From Paulinella micropora (lineage: Eukaryota; Cercozoa; Imbricatea; Euglyphida): DNA of 37,434 nucleotides. The notes beneath the pieces are model-generated. The model worked only from the letters and a program-made list of their open reading frames with translations. It did no database searches and was not told where the DNA came from. The stretch spans positions 254,254 to 291,687 of the forward strand of contig BJOX01000316.1 of the NCBI GenBank assembly GCA_009731375.1. The letters run 5' to 3'. Shown piece after piece: positions 33,908-37,434 of this stretch (position 1 is the first letter of the stretch; every line of letters starts with the position of its first letter). The translations under genes and the position numbers were made by a program.

Positions 33908-35330
33908 AACCAAAACAAACAATCGAAACAGAAAACCAAAACAGACGACGAAACAGGAAATCGAAACGGAAAATCAAAACGAGCAACCAAAACAAGAAAC
34001 CAAAACAAGAAACCAAAACAGGAAATCAAAACAGGAGATCAAAACAGAAAAGCAAAACAGAAAATCGAAACAAGAAACCGAAACAGAAAATCGAAACAAG
34101 AAACCGAAATAGAAAATCAAAACAGAAAACCGAAACAAAACATCAAAACAGAACATCAAAACAGAAAATCGAAACAAGAAACCAAAACAGGAAATCGAAA
34201 CAGAAAACCGAAACAGAAAACAGAAACAGAAAAGCAAAACAGGAAATCGAAACAGAAAACCGAAACAGAAAACAGAAACAGAAAAGCAAAACAGAAAACC
34301 GAAACAAAAAACCGAAACAAAAAACCGAAACAAGAAATCGAAACAAAAAAACCGAAATAGAAAATCGAAACAAGAGATCGAAACAGAAAACCGAAACAGG
34401 AAACCGAAACAGAAAATCAAAACAGAAAATCGAACCAGAAAGTCGAAACAAGAAACCAAAACAGGAAATCGAAACAGAAAACTGAAACAGAAAACGAAAT
34501 AGAAAAACGAAATAGAAAATCGAAACAAGAAACCAAAACAGAAAATCGAAACAGAAAACCGAAACAGAAAACAGAAAACTGAAACAGAAAACTGAAACAG
34601 AAAACTGAAATAGAACCAAAACAGAACATCAAAACAGAAAATCGAAACAAGAAACCGAGATAGAAAATCGAAACAGGAAATCGAAACAAAAAAACCGAAA
34701 TAGAAAATCGAAACAAGAGATCGAAACAGAAATGCAAAACAGAAAACCGAAACAGAAAAGCGAAACAGAAAATCGAACCAGAAAGTCGAAACAAGAAACC
34801 AAAACAGGAAATCGAAACAGAAAACTGAAACAGAAAAACTAAATAGAAAATCAAAACAGAAAATCGAAACAAGAAACCAAAACAGGAAATCGAAACAGAA
34901 AACCGAAACAGAAAACAGAAACAGAAAACAGAAACAGAAAACAGAAACAGAACCAAAACAGAACATCAAAACAGAAAACCGAAACAGAACATCAAAACAT
35001 AAAATCGAAACAGAAAAGCGAAACAGAAAATCGAACCAGAAAGTCGAAACAAGAAACCAAAACAGGAAATCGAAACAGAAAACCGAAACAGAAAACAGAA
35101 ACAGAAAATCGAAAACCGAAACAAAAAAACCGAAATAGAAAATCGAAACAAGAGATCGAAACAGAAAAGCAAAACAGAAAACCGGAACAGGAAACCTAAA
35201 CGGAAAACCGGAACAGGAAACCTAAACAGAAAATCGAAACAATAAATCGAAACAGAAAACTGAAACAGAAAATCGAAACAAGACATCGAAACTGGAGACC
35301 GAAACAGAAAAGCAAGACAGGCAATCGAAA
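33908..35330. repeat. 13-bp minisatellite, about 110 copies
   Basis: Degenerate repeats of GAAAATCGAAACA (13 bp), with variants such as GAAACCAAAACA plus one base, GAAAACAGAAACA and GAAAAGCAAAACA. The plus strand is almost free of T. Variants recur in similar order at several places, suggesting higher-order duplication. Long open frames on both strands here arise from the T-poor composition and the rarity of stops. Confidence 0.92.
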
Positions 35331-35620
35331 GCTTAGCGGTTTAATTGTGAGTCAGAAGAAATCCACGAAGTGGAAACCAAAGAAAAAAGGCAACCAAACA
35401 TAACAAAATGGCAAACACCACCAAAAAAGTAGCAAGAAAAAGGCGGCCACTTGGCTTCTGCACTTTTGTTCTTTTGTTCTTTTGCTTATTTATGGGGGGG
35501 GGGGAGCTTTTTGGTTCCTTCTTGTATGTTTGTCTTTGTGTTTTCTTTATGCCTTTTTGTGTTGTACCTGTGTGTTCCGTCTTTACGTTTCATCTTTTTG
35601 TGTGTCTTGTGTGTCTGTGC
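35331..35620. other. Gene-free T-rich stretch
   Basis: Follows the minisatellite. It has a G-run near 35493-35503 and T-rich sequence; small Phe/Cys/Leu-rich frames are not convincing. Confidence 0.45.
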
Positions 35621-35725
35621 CCCCGCGGGCTGCCATGCATAGATAGATAGATAGATAGATCTAGATATGTTTCGGTTTATCAGCTCTGCATACAGAAATA
35701 ATCCCATCTATGGCAGCCCGCGGGG
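35621..35725. repeat. 16-bp perfect inverted repeat around a (GATA)n tract
   Basis: CCCCGCGGGCTGCCAT at 35621-35636 is matched by ATGGCAGCCCGCGGGG at 35710-35725. Between them is a GATA tetranucleotide run (35641-35660) and ATCTAGAT. Confidence 0.9.
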
Positions 35726-36200
35726 ACTCACATAGACAGAGACAGACAGACAGAACAGACAAGAACAGACAGGAACAGACAGACGTGTATCCGCGTGTAT
35801 GTCTGCCTGTCTATGTAGCCATAGGCATTGACAAGCCATCGGTCGGTGTGAGTGGACTATACATATATGCATGTCCGTTCTGTTCTGTTCTGTCTATCTA
35901 TTCTATTATTATGTTCTGTTCTGCTCTGTTCTGTTTGTCTATGCCGGGTGTTGACAAGTCATCGATCGGTGTGGACAATAGAAATGTATGCATGCAGACA
36001 TGCCTGTCTAGTCTCTGTCTGTCTGTCTATCTTTTATCTATCTATTTATATCCAAAGACATAGCACATAGGCATCCATTCTACCCTGAAAACTCACTCCC
36101 GTCTAGTCTCTGAGCAGATAGATAGATAGATAGATAGGCAGGAGGGTGGAGGAATAGACGAAACCGATCCTGGAGAGAGAGAGAGAGAGAGAGTGAGAGG
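35726..36200. repeat. Microsatellites and a 120-bp imperfect tandem duplication
   Basis: ACAG-type repeats (35740-35785), TTCTG-type repeats (35877-35937), GATA repeats (36117-36136) and a GA run (36175-36193). TTGACAAGCCATCGGTCGGT at 35829 is repeated as TTGACAAGTCATCGATCGGT about 121 bases later, with similar flanks. No gene seen. Confidence 0.85.
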
Positions 36201-36242
36201 CCCTATCGGTCTGCGTGTGTGTGTGTGTTGACGTGCGCAGTC

Positions 36243-37355
36243 ATGCATTTCACGCGTGCGTCCCGCTGCTTGGTGTGCCGCTTAGCCGAGCCAGCGGGTT
36301 TGCTGTCATTTGCCCCAGATGGTGTTGAGCTGCTGAAGCCGGTGCCGGCTTGTGCAAGCTGCCTCGAGTCGCCACTGGGTTGGCCTCGGGACGACGACCC
36401 TAATCTGCTGGGGTCAGCTAAGGGCACGCTTGGGCACACCGTCTTTGCAGTGGCTAAGAACAGAGCACTGACTGAGTTCGGAGCTTTTACTTCTGTGATG
36501 CTGGGCCCCGAACAGACTGAACACCGCGGGCTGTTTTTTGGCGGTCGAATTATCCCCCACCCCCACAACGCCTGCGCGCCCACCGTGCACGCAGGCCTTC
36601 GGTCCCTACCGCACGCGCGGCCGGGCCCCTTGCTGCGTTCCGTGCGCAAGACGGCAGAGCCGCCAAGGCAGCAGCAGCTCGAATTCGTTCGCGCGGCGCC
36701 TCCCGGCGTGCGCACAACGCACCTCCTTTCGTGGGCCGACCGGTTGGTCTGTATCGACGGCTACAAAGATTTGCAACGCTATAAACAGTCCCAAATTAAC
36801 ATACTTGGTGTGCTGTCGAGCCTTGATGGCTCATGGGAGAAATTCCTGAGCGAACCCGGAGGCAAGTCAATTATATTTCACTTGCCACCGGACAAGCGCT
36901 ACTTCGGTAGCGCCCAGCTCGTTAACAGCAGGGATTTGCGTCCGCTGTTGCTTTCCCGGTCTACGCCTTATAGCCACCCTGCTTCGCGCAGGCCTTATCT
37001 CGCGTGCGCAACAGGCATGCGTGCTACGTTCTTTGCCGGGGACGAACTTTTCTGGGACTATGCAATAGACCTGGACAATGCGCAGCCACCGCCAGGGCGC
37101 CTCCGGGTTACGACCCGGCAGCGCCTGACCTACGCAACTTTGTCATCTTCTACTTCTTCTTCTGCTACTTCTTCAGCAGCAGGTGATTTTGCGCGTCCTT
37201 CACCAACGGCACGAACTATTTCCCGTGCTTTTGCCACCGCCAAGATCCGGCGCACAAAATTCTTAGATGATGATTTAGGCTTTTCCAAGGCTGCTGGCCT
37301 TGACAGGTCTGTACACACACACGCACACACATACACACACCCTACTCTTATTTAG
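36243..37355 (+). CDS. SET-domain-like protein with N-terminal Cys pairs, 370 aa
   Basis: ATG at 36243 (MHFTRASRCLVC); the frame is open a few codons upstream from a GTG. C9/C12 and C37/C40 may form a zinc site. SET-like blocks follow: GTLGHTVFAVAKNRALTEFG (61-80; compare G-x-G-hydrophobic-F-A and the following acidic/Gly turn), VCIDGYK (169-175), GSAQLVNS (222-229; compare the A-R-F-hydrophobic-N-H-S block) and ATFFAGDELFWDY (261-273; compare A-G-E-E-L-x-x-D-Y). The last is the strongest. Histone or other protein lysine methylation is the likely role if it is active, but the N-H-S motif is altered. The C-terminus is Ser/Thr-rich and ends in a His/Thr run from (AC)n. A second, broken SET-like gene lies at 20008-20630. 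Confidence 0.58.
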   Translation: MHFTRASRCLVCRLAEPAGLLSFAPDGVELLKPVPACASCLESPLGWPRDDDPNLLGSAKGTLGHTVFAVAKNRALTEFGAFTSVMLGPEQTEHRGLFFGGRIIPHPHNACAPTVHAGLRSLPHARPGPLLRSVRKTAEPPRQQQLEFVRAAPPGVRTTHLLSWADRLVCIDGYKDLQRYKQSQINILGVLSSLDGSWEKFLSEPGGKSIIFHLPPDKRYFGSAQLVNSRDLRPLLLSRSTPYSHPASRRPYLACATGMRATFFAGDELFWDYAIDLDNAQPPPGRLRVTTRQRLTYATLSSSTSSSATSSAAGDFARPSPTARTISRAFATAKIRRTKFLDDDLGFSKAAGLDRSVHTHAHTYTHPTLI

Positions 37356-37434
37356 ATGCTATCTCCTGCTTCTATGTAGGTACCACCTTCGTGAACAGTG
37401 AAGTGCCTACTGTGGCTAATAGCAGGCAAGAATT
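37356..37434. other. Right margin
   Basis: 79 bases after the last stop codon. No clear AATAAA and no gene start seen. Confidence 0.5.

Noticed and set aside
33868-34969. Long Lys/Asn-rich (plus) and Phe/Cys-rich (minus) open frames in the 13-bp array
   Set aside because: Several frames on both strands are open at once, as expected for a stop-poor simple repeat.
35408-35650. 80-codon Phe/Cys-rich frame
   Set aside because: T-rich sequence naturally encodes Phe/Leu/Cys; no homologue or signals, and it ends in the microsatellite.
1-37434. tRNA, rRNA or riboswitch genes
   Set aside because: I saw no tRNA-like cloverleaf, rRNA segment or bacterial riboswitch by eye; a tRNAscan/Infernal run would be needed to exclude them fully.

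Overview
The window looks like part of the genome of a large double-stranded DNA virus of a single-celled eukaryote, or an endogenous copy of one. The reasons are: mostly intron-free, GC-rich genes on both strands; AATAAA-type signals just after stop codons; TATA-like boxes almost touching some start codons; a D5-type SF3 helicase; and a gene set of zinc-finger, SET-like, F-box/LRR, glycosyltransferase, protease-like and ADP-ribose-processing-like proteins. No capsid, DNA polymerase or packaging ATPase gene lies in the window, so I do not assign a family (Nucleocytoviricota, mirusvirus-like and other herpes-like lineages all remain open). Two runs of ten Ns and several frameshifts, some of them near homopolymers, show that this is a draft assembly.

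Layout. 1-1338 has no gene but carries a 106-bp inverted repeat. 1339-4230 (-) is a D5-like helicase with two PrimPol/UL52-type zinc knuckles. 4609-6386 (+) is the shorter member of a paralogous pair whose long member is at 17214-19928 (-); the long member ends in what looks like a Ulp1/adenain-like cysteine protease. 6387-9840 is almost gene-free and is built from repeats: a composite element of about 650-800 bp in two copies, palindromes, a GC hairpin, 3'-end modules without genes, and a decayed membrane glycoprotein gene present as a longer and a shorter fragment. 9849-10330 is a decayed fragment of the next gene, 10544-13030 (+), which appears to fuse an ADP-ribosylglycohydrolase-like domain to a macro-like domain. 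Then come a zinc-binding protein (13631-14404 -), an F-box/LRR protein (14636-16189 -), a small nuclear-type zinc protein (16523-17098 +) and the long protease-like paralogue.

20008-20630 (-) is a broken SET-like gene. 20864-21400 is a 65-bp tandem array. 22445-24121 (+) is a PHD-like/zinc-ribbon protein. 24544-25783 (-) is a frameshifted secreted protein. 25.9-29.6 kb is mostly repeats and gene debris, including F-box fragments. 29667-31865 (-) is a membrane protein with an (alpha/alpha)-toroid-like ectodomain, next to a GT32-like membrane glycosyltransferase (32197-33189 +). 33.9-35.3 kb is a 13-bp minisatellite, 35.6-36.2 kb is microsatellite-rich, and 36243-37355 (+) is a second SET-like protein.

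Read together, the recognisable genes suggest DNA replication (helicase), chromatin or host-transcription control (SET-like, PHD-like and zinc proteins), protein turnover (F-box/LRR, cysteine protease), reversal of ADP-ribosylation (the fusion protein) and surface glycosylation (toroid protein, GT32). These functions are inferred from motifs read by eye; no database search was possible.
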